60,000 nucleotides of DNA from Lineus longissimus (GCF_910592395.1 NC_088309.1:10482501-10542500); one strand, 5' to 3'. Shown: positions 36,868 to 51,900, counted from the first letter of the stretch. Notes: a model not told the origin generated them from the sequence alone. Translations and numbers: made by a program.

Positions 36868-37084
36868 TAGTGCCTCTAGCTAAATGCAATAGAGAACATG
36901 ATAACATCTTGTTGTGGACTGCTAAAGGAAGACTAGAGGTCTATTCACACAAAAAAATACATAACACTAGGACATAGAGATGGTCAAGTATAGATTAATC
37001 CATACTTTAAGCCATACTTGATATGATGGGCAATGCAGACCTCAGTGTTGACCAAAGGTACCACCATATTGGCAAGAACATGAA

Positions 37085-37394
37085 ATCCATAAGCAATTAA
37101 AGTTAAAGTTAAAGTTTAGGGTTTATAGTCTGATATCAGCTATGATATAGGTTATCATCCGACTTTCAGTCTAACCCCGGTCTGTCCTGAAACCTTTCAG
37201 TAGACCACAGATGAGCTGCTCAACCAGCGCTATAATCTGTGCATTTCTGACCGGTACCCATTTATACACCTGGGTGCAGAGAGGCAAGTAAGACGGAGAG
37301 ACCAGCCTACAGTATCACGCCGACAGTGGGGATCGAACCCGGGACCTCTTGACCGCTGGTCGAGAGTCCAAGCCACTACACCACAGCGGCTCCT
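37085..37394 (-). mobile_element. tRNA-derived SINE
   Basis: On the - strand the head reads TGGTGTAGTGGCTTGG (A box type), and about 35 bases on, GGGTTCGATCCC (B box). A short AAAGTT tandem repeat at 37097-37118 marks the tail end. It is not a functional tRNA gene. Confidence 0.75.
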
Positions 37395-37399
37395 CAGAA

Positions 37400-39214
37400 C
37401 TCATTCAAAATGAAGTGAATGCGAATTTCAACGGTGGGAGTCTGTCTCTGGAAAACAAAGAACTGACTTCCACCCTTGAATTGACCCTCTTTTCGTTTTG
37501 AAGGAGTTCTAATTGCTCTATGATTTCAAGTTCTAGCCAAAATGGTGGTCCCTATGGTTAACCTTTAATAGGAAGACAATATAAGTGTGATTGCAGGGAC
37601 ATGGTGTAAAGGGTGTATCAATGAAAATACAGCCACACTGCCCTGATTACATCAATGTTCTACCTTTGTTATACATGTAATTCGAGATATTTTAGAGCCA
37701 TAACTGGCATCACAACAGACGTATAATATTAGAAAATACATATTCTACACATATGATAATGATTATCTACCAAAGGCTTATATCACAATTGAAAGTATGT
37801 CATGATTAGAGACTTATTGTACATGATATGTCACACCTTAAAAGGACCAACATTCAATTCATGCTTAAATGTTTTATTACAGCGACTGGCGATATTGTTT
37901 GATATCAATCGAATTGCAAACTTACGTTTTATTTGAGCTTTAACCAATATTGTGCTTATCTGAGACAAGACCACAATTGATTTTTTAAGCCTTTTAGCAG
38001 TTAAATTGTCAATGTTTGACCGCGACGCATCAAATACTGCGTGGGGTTGTGAATCTGAAATTTTGATATGATATTCCGGACAGTCGGGCAAGTAAATGGT
38101 GAAAAATAAACTGGTAGTTGACCACGGAAATTTTTTGGTAATCGACAAATTAGACAGACTTTGATATTTCCACTCTTTTCAGCCAACTGGCAGAAAAAAC
38201 TCAAAACACGCCACCTATTACCCAATTAGCAAAATTCGAAATTAATTTTTTCATCAAATAATTTCTTTATATCTGTAGACTTGCCACAGCAAATATTTTT
38301 TCAATACCTCTCCAAATATGTACTTGAGAGTTAAAAACATGCACTCGTCTAATTGATAGGCCTCGACCCTCCAACCTATGAATATTCATTAGTGGTCTTG
38401 TCTTATCTACTGAGAGTACATGTAACTTGTACAAGCACCAGATAAGCACGGAAGACGTAATATTGAACAGGAGAGGTAACGAATACATAACACGCTGCAT
38501 GACTCGTACTTCCAGTCAACAGGACGCAAATACGAGGGTAAATATCACACAATACAGCAAAATACAAACCTGAATATTTTCATAGTTTTGTCGTTGTTCT
38601 GGATTCATAAAATTTAAAGATACCAAGGCCATCACTTGCCCAGACACAAAGTGTATGAACAACACCCTGAGTACTTTACAATCAACATTCATGTACATGT
38701 ACAACACCAAATATAGATGAGTTTGATCATTATTCACATGAATTATTAACCTAATGTGAGTGAGGTAGATGAAGAGGTGAATGTTTGCCAATTATTATTA
38801 GATGAGATTCATTATATTAAAATTACATGTGTATAACGATAGCATGGATCAAAAGAAACTATCACTTACAAATCCAAATAAAAATAAAAATTTACAAAGA
38901 TTTTGTCAGCAAATAACAGCAGTGCGTGAAATGGAAGTACAGAGTTGAGATCAACTGATTGGTTTACACAACTAATACTAACAGAGTGCTGGCCTGATTT
39001 TCGAACTCTTGATTGTTCAAAAGAAGTCAAGTCCCTAAGCTGGCATTCAAACATTAACTTGCTGTTGTTTCTTTCGGTTAAGCCCAGTTAACTTGAACTC
39101 AGAGGTCAAGTTCGTGCCTAACTTGTTTCGAATGGGGCACTTGGTTTGATCAGTAGTTTCAAAAGAGTTTCAGCTACTCAACTCGGGGCAGAGGGAATGT
39201 TTAGCTCCTTGTTT
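37400..39214 (-). other. 3' flank of gene B
   Basis: No gene seen. TTTATT (AATAAA on the - strand) occurs near 37871 and 37925, which are possible but unproven polyadenylation signals more than 1.2 kb after the stop codon. Confidence 0.35.
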
Positions 39215-42200
39215 TCATATGATATGACAGGCCTTGCTCGGTGTAGCAGCTGCTGTTTTTCTCTCCTCACCCTGGGTGGGTACAGTCACTGTTTCTGCTG
39301 CAATAGCAGCCGACAGGGACCTCCTGCTTGCCTGGGAAGTAACTGACCGTGGTGTCTGATGGACTGATGGACTGTTTACAGAATCATTTGAAAGGCTCCG
39401 GGAAACTCTTGAGGATGTCGAAGGCCTCCTGGAAGAATTGGATGCAACTGATGTCCTCCTGGCTGGAGCAGGGGAATCTTGTTGCGAAGTCTGAGACCCA
39501 GAAGATGCTGGTCGTTCAGAAGGTACTGGTTTCTCAGTTTCTTGGTCTTGCTTTGGTTTCGACTGACCAAAACTGAATGGTTGAGATTGCCCTGGTTGTT
39601 CCTCATACATCGGCTTCTCATTTAACTCTGACTGACCTGGACTTTGTTCAACAGGTTTTGGGTCTTCAGACAGTGATTGTTCAGCAGGCATTGGTTGCTC
39701 AGCAGACTTTGGTTGCTCAGCAGACTTCGGTTGTTCAGCAGGCTTTGGTTGCTCAGCAGGCTTTGGCTGTTCAGCAGGCTTTAGCTGTTCTGGGGGCAAT
39801 GAAGCTGCCACATCATCACTCTCAGGTGTGGCAACTTTAACCCTCTTTGGCTTTGGATTTGCTATCACTGAAAATAAACATGTCAGTGGTTTATAGGTTT
39901 GATAAGGATCACATCGCGTGTGACCTCTGAACAAGGCACTTAGCTTCATCTGCCCCATCCTATGAGACAGTAAACCACACGAAACACAGGTTGCTTGAGA
40001 TGGACTCTTTCTAAATGGCCAAAGTGACTGAACCATGACCCAAATTGATGCCAAACACTAGTTGCACACAACAGATTCTTGCAAGATTGACAGCATAAGA
40101 AGAATTTCAGTAAGAACCCTGTCCTGAGAGGTCTGATTCAAGGGAAATGACCAATTTGGGTCCACTGAAGCAGGTTCCACTGTAAGCTATCTACCACAGA
40201 TCTAAACCTCCCCTTCGCTTTCCTCAGTAATACAAAATGGGCATCGTCCGTAAATATCTCTACACTTACTTTCAGCCATCACCACTTCTGCCTCCTTCTC
40301 CCATTCATCCAATGGTTTCAAATTCTCGAGCATGAAACTGTCCATCACAGCATCTGTGGGTGCATGGGTGATTGTCGCATCGAAGTTGGATAAGATTGTC
40401 ATTCGTGAACCAGACTGACTTTGATGAGTCTTGCACAACCAGAACACTTTACCACTAGCTAAATGGCATCTGAAAAGATGAGATGCGAAAAAATTACAGG
40501 AGCACTTCAGGCGAGGACAGTGTATCAGTCAAATTTGGCAACAAATGATTATTTGTTTGTGTATATTCCGAAGTTCCCCTCGAGCCATGCACATTTGTCA
40601 GGGGGCTTCCAAGCCGGCAAAGTGGCACTGAACATGAGGAAACAAGCCCTGTAAAATATTTAGTCGCCCTCCAACTTCAAGCACCCCGCTGATACTACAC
40701 ACAGTGATGATCGGCATATTTACCTTATCTACCTGATGGCCAGTGTAATCAGTGAAAACACTTGGGCTGATGAAGCAAAATTAGAAGTAATTTGGTCGAC
40801 TACAAGGCAACCAGGATGTGATAGCAAGATCGGTTATGTAACAACATATGTTGACCTCAGCCTTTGGACGGGCAACTCAGCAGGAGGTTACCTGGCTCAG
40901 ATAAGCTGAGAGCTAAAGTCAATAAACTATTCCTCAGAAACTCTCCCCTCATCAAATATCCATCCCCCCCCCCCTGGCATCTAAGGCATTTTCCATTAGT
41001 TGGTGGGGAATGGTTAGGAGATAATTTTTACAGGGCTGTTTTCCTCATGAGAAGCAGTCAGAAGTGGTCTTACCTAGCTAACCCTCCCAATGTCTTCCCA
41101 GTGTCGGCCTCTAGACAGGCCTTCCTCAGTTCCTGATAAGCTTCCTTGACATCACCACCCTCCTCTGTAGTCTTACCGCCATGCTGAAATAAACAAAGAA
41201 AAGACAATTAGCAGAGCTGAATTTTTTTTGACACCCAGTAATTTCTTTCTTATGCAGAATGTGAGAAAATGCAAAGCTTAATTTCAACAGACCACCAGTG
41301 TTGCAAGGGTACTGACATCCCATCAGGCGGCATTGATTTTCATTAAAGTATGCATCAAAATGATGTCAAAATCAGGTAAAATTCATGTCAATTCTCTGTC
41401 ACAACAATACCCAAGTGACAGTAAGGGCCACAAAGCAGTGGCTGTAGTTTTCCTGGTACCCTATCGGGTAGATTATATTGTGTTTCTAACAAAATATCCT
41501 CATAGGGTAAAGGTGTGAGAATGAATACCCCAGTGACAGTCAGGGCCACAAAGCAGTGGCTGTAGTTTTCCTGGTACCCTATTGGGTAGATTATATTGTT
41601 TTTCTAACAAAATATCCTCATAGGGTAAAGGTGTGAGAATGAATACCCCAGTGACAGTCAGGGCCACAGAGCAGTGGCCGTAGTTTTCCTGGTACCCTAT
41701 CGGGTAGATTATATTGTGTTTCTAACAAAATATCCTCATAGGGTAAAGGTGTGAGAATGAATACCACACAGTCAGGGCCACAGAGCAGTGGCTTTAGTTT
41801 TCCTGGTACCCTATCGGGTAGATTATATTGTTTTTCTAACAAAATATCCTCATAGGGTAAAGGTGTGAGAATGAATACCCCAGTGACAGTCAGGGCCACA
41901 AAGCAGTGGCTGTAGTTTTCCTGGTACCCTATTGGGTAGATTATATTGTTTTTCTAACAAAATATCCTCATAGGGTAAAGGTGTGAGAATGAATACCCCA
42001 GTGACAGTCAGGGCCACAGAGCAGTGGCTGTAGTTTTCCTGGTACCCTTTCAGGTAGATTATATTGTTTTTCTAACAAAATATCCTCATAGGGTAAAGGT
42101 GTGAGAATGAATGAGACTCACTTCCTCTAACCACCGTATGTACTTGTCTCCCTGGACACCACCGATGCAGTTCAGTTGGATCTTAGGGCTGTGTCTAACC

Positions 42201-42909
42201 ACCGCCATGACCCTGGCAAGGTACGGAGCACACTTGATCACCTTCTGGTTCCAACCTGGAGGAGCAGGAATCGCGTCTCCTTCGATATGCCAACCCTGAA
42301 ACAAATGACAACAATAATTATCCAATAAGAAAAAGGGGTAAAATGATGGGATTTCAAGAATCATGATTCGACTAGAAACTCACATTATGACACTGCCATC
42401 AAACCACCACTGCAGAAGTATCTCTCAAGAACAAGCTGAAGTTGAGTTGACCAGTGACTCCATCTTCGTCCGGAGGTAGAGTCAACAACAAACTACTAAT
42501 GTTTCTCATTTGGTGTGGTTATTTGCTTAAACTGGCAATTAGACACCACGTACGAGGAGTCCTGGTATTACATCTCATTCCAATGACAAAGCAACTTAGG
42601 GTTGACCGTGTGTCTTGCCCAAGGCCTAAAAGACGAAACAGTGGTTATCCTTCCGTGAGTTGAACCGCCGACCTCCTGATTATGAGCCCAGAGCTCTTAT
42701 CACTACGCCATGACTGGTCTCCCATCTTTAGCACTTCAAGGTGATAGATCAGGAAAGAATAGAAGAAGCTTTTACACTAACCTGTTCGCATTCACAGAGA
42801 ATCTTAAAGCATAAATTGCGATGTAGGAACGGAGCTGCACTCATCATCAGACTAGTCTGCCTTCGCACAAGTTTCGGCCTCTCTGTTGATACCTCTTTTT
42901 TGGAGTCAC
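39215..42909 (-). CDS. Gene B: C-terminal conserved domain, KPAEQ-repeat tail and CaaX end
   Basis: Exons 42909-42782, 42295-42122, 41183-41074 and 40469-40270 match gene A exons 49-52 (for example APYLARVMAVVRHSPKIQLNCIGG and GKVFWLCKTHQSQSGSRMT). The last exon, 39867-39215, is a disordered tail. It begins with IANPKPKRVKV, has seven five-residue repeats of the type K-[PS]-A-E-Q-P, then a Ser/Arg/Thr-rich stretch (TSVASNSSRRPSTSS), and ends SKACHII with a stop at 39215-39217. The repeat unit does not occur in the gene A tail, so the tails diverged freely except at the end. Confidence 0.88.
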
Positions 42910-45900
42910 CTAGCAATGCATAAATGATCATAATATTTTGAAGGTCAAAGATTCTCTGGTGATGCATCAGTTTGCCAAAAAAACAAATTTGTCGACCCAG
43001 GGGAAGCAACAACTAGAGTAGAGCGCAACAATATCATAAGTTAGATATAAATTCAAGTTGGTCCAAATGAGTATGGACTTCAATAGACAACAAATTGAGA
43101 ATAAATGGGATGTTTCGTATTCTAGACTCTCTCTTCAAACAGACTTGAACAGAAGTAAACAAGAACTCTGTTCACATCATGTAGCCTAATAACAGTTCCA
43201 AAGCGAGATGAAACTTCAGAGCATGATACCCACCCTCTTCATTCTCCTCGGACTCTCGCTCGGCAAAATCAACAATGATCAGTCGTGGATATGGCTGCAG
43301 CTCGTACACATCTGCATACGACGTGAGCTGGCGAAGGAATTTCCTCTGCGCGAGTTCATACAACTCCTGATAGGACGTCTTCTGGTGTTGGTTCTTTGCG
43401 TCATCTCTTGCCTTTTTCTTTCTGGCGGCCTCACGCGGGTCTCTCGACCTGATATGACTCTTGACGAATTGCAACACTTTATCCGCGGCCGACTCGTTAC
43501 GATCCTGAAAGCTGACCTGAAGATACTGCAAGGACAGCATTCCGATCTGAAAAAGTGAACAAAATTGTTGAAGTTTTCGAGTCGAGGCTCATCCAGTGTC
43601 ACTGGGTTTTGAAATGGCAGTGGCACAAACTACAGTAGAACCTCTCTATTATTAAAGGACACCCTCGGGATTGACAAATGCTGCTCTTAACAGAGAGGTG
43701 TCCTGATTAGAGAGGTCAAATTAAATGGAAAGTACCAATTTGGGACCAAAACTAGTGCCCTTAATAGAGAGGTGTCCGCTAAGGGAGGTTTCACTGTACT
43801 GCCAAGTGCAAATGTAAGAGGAAGGGTGAGAGAAAACGATGAATGATATATTCTTCTCACCTCCGATGACCTCCATCGATGTCCTGTCCCATAAACAGCA
43901 ATGATGATAGGCAGGTTCAGGGCCTTGGCTGCAAATCTGAACTCCATCTGACAGTTCAGGGAATCTGCATATTCATCGGAGACGCATGCTATCATCATCT
44001 TGGCATCTCGGAGACCTTCTGCTATGTCTTCAAACAAGCCACTCTGAAGAAACAAGTTTATGATAAACATTGACGAGTGTTTATTTTGATAATAACTGGA
44101 TTACGATCAATACGAGACTCAAGATGTCGTGTAAAATAAATTCATGGAAATTGAATTTGGAACGCTGTGGCATACTGGTCAAGGTGCTTCACTCATAAAC
44201 CAAGAATTTTAGGTTTGTAGCCCAGTGAGGTTGCTGCTTTGTCCTTCACAGGTTGAGCTCTAGTGATGTACAAGCACCCCCTTGATACTCCAGAGAGCCT
44301 CTGTGGAGACCCAGTACCAATGACACGGACAGTTCTTGTAAAGACCTTTGAGACCTAGGTCAGGATAGAACATTATGCCGTTGCCTTTACCTTTCCAGCC
44401 CTTTCTATATCCAGCCACGTCTTGACTCCGTTCTCCTCCAGGTAATCTTTCAGGTCTCTCGGGTCGCCATAACCAATGGCTCCTGGTACACTCCTGCAAG
44501 AAAGGTTTCCGCCCAATTAACCCTTTTTGTTCTGTTGTGGTCTCCATCAGCCATTTTTCAATAGCTCTTAGTCCTAAGGCAGTCTGATGACCTGTTATTT
44601 CTGAAGCCTGCAATCTTAATCTTTTACCATTTTAAGCACCAAGGCATTGCAGCAGGGCAGATTATTAATGTATATAGAATGGACTTCTACTTCTACTGGG
44701 CTCGGATAGTTTTGACAACAGTTGTGCATGGGACATTAATACTATCAACTAAACATTAGAATGGTAAGGAAGAAGCACCTATAGCCCAAATATCATCCTT
44801 GCCACCTGCTTTGTCAGCGATTAGTTTGTCCCACACACCTTCATTAGTTGTACTTAGATTTGTTTACCTTTGTCCAAGATCGACAGCTCTCTGAGAATTG
44901 CCCCAACAATAGCTGATGAAGCATTCTGGTTTATCATCAGTCTCCACGAGTCCCAAGGTGCGGTCATTCAGAACCTTGAGAAGTTCCTGAGATTTAACCT
45001 CGAAGTGTTGTACACGCTGCAGGTTTACATAGACCTGGAATTTGAAGTGAATTGGATTTATGCCGCAGGAGAATGCTGTGGTGGACTACGAGAATTCAAA
45101 GAAAATCCTGAAAAAATTGTACGATCTGTAACCATATCAGAAAATTACTATCACTGATGAGATGTCTGCTTGATCAATTAAACATGAAGAGTGGAGAGGA
45201 GGAAGAACGGCCAACTTTCTTTTCCAAAAGAAAAGGAAATCTTCCTCATGAAGGACTTCTGCATGGTAGTTACTGAGAATTCAAACATTCAACAAACACT
45301 TTTACACCAATTCCAGGCTCCCATCATTACCATTGTCAAAATCAAAAATAATTTCAGTCGTCTGCTATCTGACAACTCACCTCATCTGCTACCAGCATTC
45401 CAAGGGCACTATGTTTCCAATCATGGCCCGTCGATGGCCCGACTGTCACCAACTGAATCGGCTTCTTGAGGACTGTGCGTGCAAACTTGAACATGTTACA
45501 ACATGTTTGGTCATTTATGTAATTATTTGACATCATGACGAGGAAGATTTTGGCATCCCTGAGTGCGAGGACTCTCTCTTCAAGGATGTCTTTGGTAGAG
45601 TAATCTTCGAACCAGCTAGAAGAAAATTTCAAATTTATTCATACTTCAGTGACCAAAACAAATCATGTAAAACATCCAATTCAGTTTATGCATCATGTTT
45701 CCCTCCATTTTAAACAATCACTGCAAACTCCAACAGTGAAACTGGTAATAAAACACTTCATTAATCTTTTATTCCTTTGACAAAATTTATAATGTTCTTG
45801 CGTAATTGTCTTTTTCCTGATGTGAATTTTCATTTGGTCAATGATGCCACCTCATGATACTAACCATCTGTATCCACCAGCCTCTAAAGAATCCTTGATC

Positions 45901-48900
45901 TTCTTTGGCTCGACCATCGTCTGTCCGTCAATCGGAATGTCCGCTTTGCAGTATGATATGAATATATCGGCACTCAGTTGCTCCCTGAGGTCAACCAGAC
46001 TCCTCACTGTGTTCTGCAGGTGAAGGTCGTAGTCTTGACTGTCATCAGGTGGACAGATACCTTGGAAATAACAAGCAAATCATCAGTGTCTTGTGTCAAA
46101 TCAAAGGACGGAAAAATATCAAAGTTGGTTAAGGTCTTAGGCTAATAATCTGGGCCCAGTAGCTGAATCCTCTTCAGACAAACGCCAGCCTTGGCTCAAA
46201 TGAACATTATTTCCTTCAGTAAATTCCATTTACAATAGCAGTGTTAGGACTTAATGCCAACATTGACTGCTGATGCCGCTTGAGAAATCAGGCCATGAAT
46301 ATTGGTGAATTGATCCAATAAGCCAAAGTCCTTTCGTCCTGTTCAAGTCCACCAAATAGTGTAAACATCCTAACTTTCATTGTCATATACATTTGCGAAA
46401 ACATTTCTAGACTTTTACTTCGATTTACCGCTATTAGTATTACCACAAATTGATGCATTTTGCAACGAAAAGATGATCGAGCACTGAAGGGGTTAATCTA
46501 AGGCTTAACCCTTTAACTCACCATTGAGATCAGCAATAGATATAATGTGGAAGTTCTCGACACATTGCAGGAATGGTGCCTTCAAGCCTGTAGCTCGTCT
46601 GATCGTCGAACCATTGAACATGAAAGGTTTGTTACCAACCTGAAACACGAAATGAAGCATAAACAAATCATCCATGGGAGCAGACGTCATACAGGGAGAC
46701 AAGGTAATCAATCCTCCCCAACCAATATAGACTTAGTGGACGTATTATTACAAATCAACAAGAAAGTATGGCATTCTCTTTGAAATCACAGTCCTCAAAA
46801 TAGCCAATTTATTTTTAATAAGTCAGATTCAGAATTCTGTGGTGCCCATCAGGTTGAGGCTGGCGATTTCATTGATTTTTTCACTTCGACTTACTGTCAT
46901 TTTTAATGTAACTTACAGTAACCCTCACATAGAGTGAAATAGGCTATAAACTGCATGTTAGCAAGAGTTCAACTTACCTTAAGACATTCAGGGCAGGGTA
47001 CCCTAAAGTCATATTGAACCCCCTGGAATGATTCCTGTATGAGGGTCTCAAACACTTCATGGATCATGAACAAGATGTTCTCAGGACGCGGACCCTGACA
47101 CTTCACCATCAGTTTGCTATCCCTAGTCTGGGTGACCAGGGCGACATGGCCGTTCTTCTTGAGCAAGGATCCCCTCTTCCAGATCACGGAGCTATCAGAG
47201 TACTCGTACAAGCGAACCTATAATGAAAAATTTGATCAAAAGTATTATTGAATTCAACTAGGATTAGGTTATCTCAGTCACAAATATTAGGAAGTGTTGC
47301 CTGCATGATGACATTACGTGTGGTATATTTTCCGGGAAGTAGACCTCTTGTACTGTTAATTACAGTGGAACCTCCCTTAACGGACACCTCTCTATTAAGG
47401 ACAACCTCTCTATTAACGACACTAGTTTGGGTCCCAAATTGGCTGTTTCCATTCAATTTGACCTCTCTAATCAGGACATCTCACTATTAAGGACAGCACG
47501 TGTCAGTCCCGAGGGTGTCCTTAATACAGAGGATCTACTGTAGTTTAAAGAGTTAGTCAAAACTTCAACTTACCTGGCCCCTGTTAAACAAGCCAACAGG
47601 AAGATAAGCAAACTCATACTCCATTTTGGTTTCTCGACTTCCTTCTACCACCTTGGGCCAGTTAATCTGAAAGAGTCAAGTTTTCTTTCCATAATCTACC
47701 CCAAAAACCAATAAAAAGCATAACTTTGCGAGTAAAATTTTGATTCCCTGCTTCTTTGGTCAAAACCACTTCAGCATCCTACCCAAGAAACACAAACACA
47801 ATTCGTGACCCGTCACAGCAAAACCAGGCGCATGTTGCACAGAAGATGAGCCTAAATCACACCAGGAGATAATGGAAGGAATTGATGTGCTCATATTTCA
47901 CAAAAGGCAGACAATAGAGAAATGAACAAACAGTCCGTCTCAACCTGCCAAGCTCAGAGCAACATGCGCCTGGTTTTGTTGTGAGGGGTCACATTTTACA
48001 AAATATAGAACCTACCTCAGGTTCTTTCTCTGGTAGTAAGCATGGCACAAGGTTCATCGCTTCGTCAGGTAGAGGGAAGGTGAGGTCAAACTCCTCCGTC
48101 AGTCTCAGCAACCACTCGTGCAGCTCGCTGGGGAAATCCCGCCAGATGTTGCCAATGTCCTTGTGCTTCAAGCGACCATTCTGGAGAAGAACAAACTTTG
48201 ATGAAATCCTCTGAAGATGTATGAGAAGCCATAACATGACAAACTTCTTCAGACTTTTTCCTTGGCGCTTTGGTTTCATCCTACTTTTCTTTAAACTGAA
48301 AATTGGTTAACATCAGCTTAGTACTATACTTCCTGGTCCCTTTTTTCATCATTAGATGGATACCTGCTGACGTCACGTTCGATTTGTAAAAATCATGCGA
48401 GCACACTTTCGTATCTCTTCAACATGGTTTTCATGAAGAAAAGTTGCGACAAACCGCGTCCTGTTGAAATTTCTCTTGATGACATATTGGTGCTTAACTG
48501 ATGACATACGACTGTTATTGTGACAAAATCGTATCCAAGTTTTATTGCAAAATATCATGCAAGTCATGAGATAGGGGAGAAAAACTCCTCATGTCCAAGT
48601 GAAACCAACAACAATCGTGGACATGGATATTGTTATGTCATGCCATCCCCTCTGCTGAGATACCAGTATGCACGCGCAGCCGACGGTAATGACGTCAGAA
48701 TGACGTCATTTTGTAAACAAAGATATCCATCTTTAGTGCCCAATGACTATGAAGGGTGTGGAGCGGTCGTTGAATCTTTTCCTGTCCAAGTGGCATTACA
48801 TTATACCTGTTTCTTTGAACAAATTTTACCTCAATGTACGAGTCCTTGACCGATACAACACACGCCATGACGTCCACGATCCACTGGGGGTTGATCACCA

Positions 48901-51900
48901 CACGGTCCTTCAGGAACTCGTTATCAAAGTGCTGCAAAGTGCCGAGATCGTGCAAAAACTGCACTGCCTGACTCGTCTCGACCGTCTCAAAGATACCGCT
49001 ATCGACAGCCAGACTTGCCACGACATCATAATCAATGACGCTGGCTCCCTTTCTCTCTTTCAGAATGTTCTCTTCGAAGTTCAGCCAAACCTCTGGTATC
49101 ATTTCGCCCATGTATTTCTGCTGTAACGTGACATCGAGGAGGTGGTCCTGTAGTTCTCTCACGTATGCTCCAGAGTAAGTGCTGATGAAATGAAAGCCAA
49201 TGATCTGCGGATATCTTGCGGAGAGTTCGTCGACGGGTATCTCATATTTGGACACCTAGGAGAGAAAAACGTCTCCAATTATGAAAAAGCAGTGGTTATT
49301 TCTTTCACAGGGCTTCATCAATACAACCTATACAGAATAAGACTCTATTGCCAATAGATAAAACTTTGAAATCCAGATGGGGTGTTTTATGCTGTTTTAT
49401 GCTGTTTTATGCCATCTTTGATGAAGACCTACCTTCATTGAAACCTCCTTTGTGCATAGGTGGTCCTGACCCTCTTGACGTCACTGGATCCGTCCCTGTA
49501 AAGCTATCTTCGCTTCAATTCATAATCATACTTAAGGGCATCCACATGTACACTGTTTTTTGCTGAACTTACCAGATCCAGATGGGTTCCAACAACTAAG
49601 ATAGGTGCTTGCGGCGAATGGACAGAGATTGAACTCAACCAGAAATCTAAGCCAGCGTGCTCATAGCCAAGACGGATGTTCCACAACAAGAGGTAGACTG
49701 CTCTGTTGGACAGGAAGAACTGATGTGTGTTGTAGTAGACGGTCTGGCCGGCAAAGTCCCACACGCTGTAAGTGACAGCATCCCTGCCCCTTTTTATGGT
49801 CCAGGAGTGAATGTCAATACCTTAAACCAAACAACAAAGAATTCTTTATCAGAAATGACGGGAATGACCTGAAATACTCTGTTTTTTTCTTTACTTTTTG
49901 TCTTGATTGTTATGTAACAAATGTTATCTTCTGTCGGAGGGGCATCTCACATTTACCAGAGCTTTGGGTGCATGGAGACCTTAATTTGAATGGTAGTTCA
50001 CTGAGAGTTAATTGTTCTTCTTCTTCACTCCATTCTCTAGACCCTTTCTCACTCCGATGCGAGATGCGAGAGAGAGTGGTGATGTGAATAAACAGACGCA
50101 TTCCATTGATGCATTCCAAAACTTGCACCACCAAAGAGCTAAAAATACACTCAAGCACAACAGTACTGAGAAAACAACCAAAGTAGGCCAACTCACCATC
50201 AGTGATAGCCTCTCCGGAAGCCAGTCGTGCCTTTTCAGTCCCACTCATAAGAGCCCTCACAAGACTGAAAGAAAAGGCACATTATCAGTAAACATTTTGC
50301 ATAAATCAAACATTTTCAAATCTTTTTATATCAAAATTAGGCGGGGAGAGTTGAAGACCAATTCACAGAGCTAAAAGCACTTAGTCTCATCATCACCTAA
50401 CTGAGGTCCATGGTGGCAAGAAGAATTTGGTCTCTCCAGCACCATCGAGTCCTTACCACCATGAGCTTAGAGAGCCTTACCATCATGTGCTTAGTTTGCT
50501 TGCATGACATGGATCTGAACTCACCTGGTCTTTCCAGCACCACCGAGTCCTACCACCATGAGCTTAGAGAGCCTTACCATCATGTGCTTTGTTTTGTTGC
50601 ATGACATCGATCTGAACTCACCTGGTCTCTCCAGCACCACCGAGTCCTACCACCATGAGCTTAGAGAGCCTTACCATCATGTGCTTTGTTTTGTTGCATG
50701 ACATCGATCTGAACTCACCTGGTCTTTCTAGCACCACCGAGTCCTACCACCATGAGCTTAGAGAGACTTACCATCATGTGCTTACTTTGCTTGCATGACA
50801 TGGATCTGAACTCACCTGGTCTCTCCAGTACCACCGAGTCCTACCACCATGAGCTTAGAGAGCCTTACCATCATGTGCTTTGTTTTGTTGCATGACATCG
50901 ATCTGAACTCACCTGGTCTTTCCAGCACCACCGAGTCCTACCATCATGAGCTTAGTCCGCTTGCATGACACAGAACCAGCCTGCAGCCTCCTCAGGTAGG
51001 CTAGTACAGCAGCGAATCCCTTGGAGCAGATCTCAGGAGGAGGCGTACGGAGTGATGGGCAGTCGTCAATCACAAGCTCTAAAAGGATAGAAAAGGAATG
51101 ACAGTGGTCTTGCTGTAGGCACTTGATATTTAGTAGAATGATAGCAACTTTTCTGTTCACACTGGTATGCTGTCGTTTAACAAAGACCAAGATGTATGTA
51201 TAGTGGAAAGCCTCAAAGCTGCCCAGCTTTTCTGAAAATGGAATAAGTGCCAAGTGAACATGAAACAAACTTACTCTGCAAAGGCAGGAATCCCACGGCA
51301 CCTGGTAAGGTGGTCAGGTATGGATTCGGGCCGAGAACCAGTGACGTCAACTTGGATAGGTTTGATATCCCGTCAGGGATAGAAACTATTCCTTGGAAGG
51401 ATACGTCAAGATGTGTCAAGTTCTCAAGCTCCAAGATCTCCGGAGGGAATCCTCCAACGCTCTCTGCATCTGAAACCAAATAAATGGGGTGTTCTAAACC
51501 ATGTTGTGGAAGGTGGTGGTGTAGTGGTTACACTGCCCACCTCCTAATTGAGACTTGAATCTCTTCTGTTCTACTACAAGCTTTGACATCAAAGTTTGAA
51601 GGTCTGTGAGATTGGATGCACCCAGTAGCTTTTCCATAACATCATTTTTCCACTCAACTAAATCTTAAGAACCTATTGGACAATGCTCACTCTCCTTTGA
51701 ATTTTTGCCATAAGGATTACGATATATAGAGAGCTCTTGACAGCTCAATCTGGACCTCGTCATGAAGGAGTTAACTCAACTTACCTGGTCTTCGATCGCC
51801 GTAAAAGCCAAACCTAGGGTACATCTGATATAGCAAAGCACTCAGCTGCCCGATCTCCTTCTGACTGATTGTCAACGATGACGCTTTGACATCTGTTATC

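Noticed and set aside
37320-37394. Possible tRNA gene
   Set aside because: A and B box words are present, but no cloverleaf could be drawn; they are the head of a SINE.
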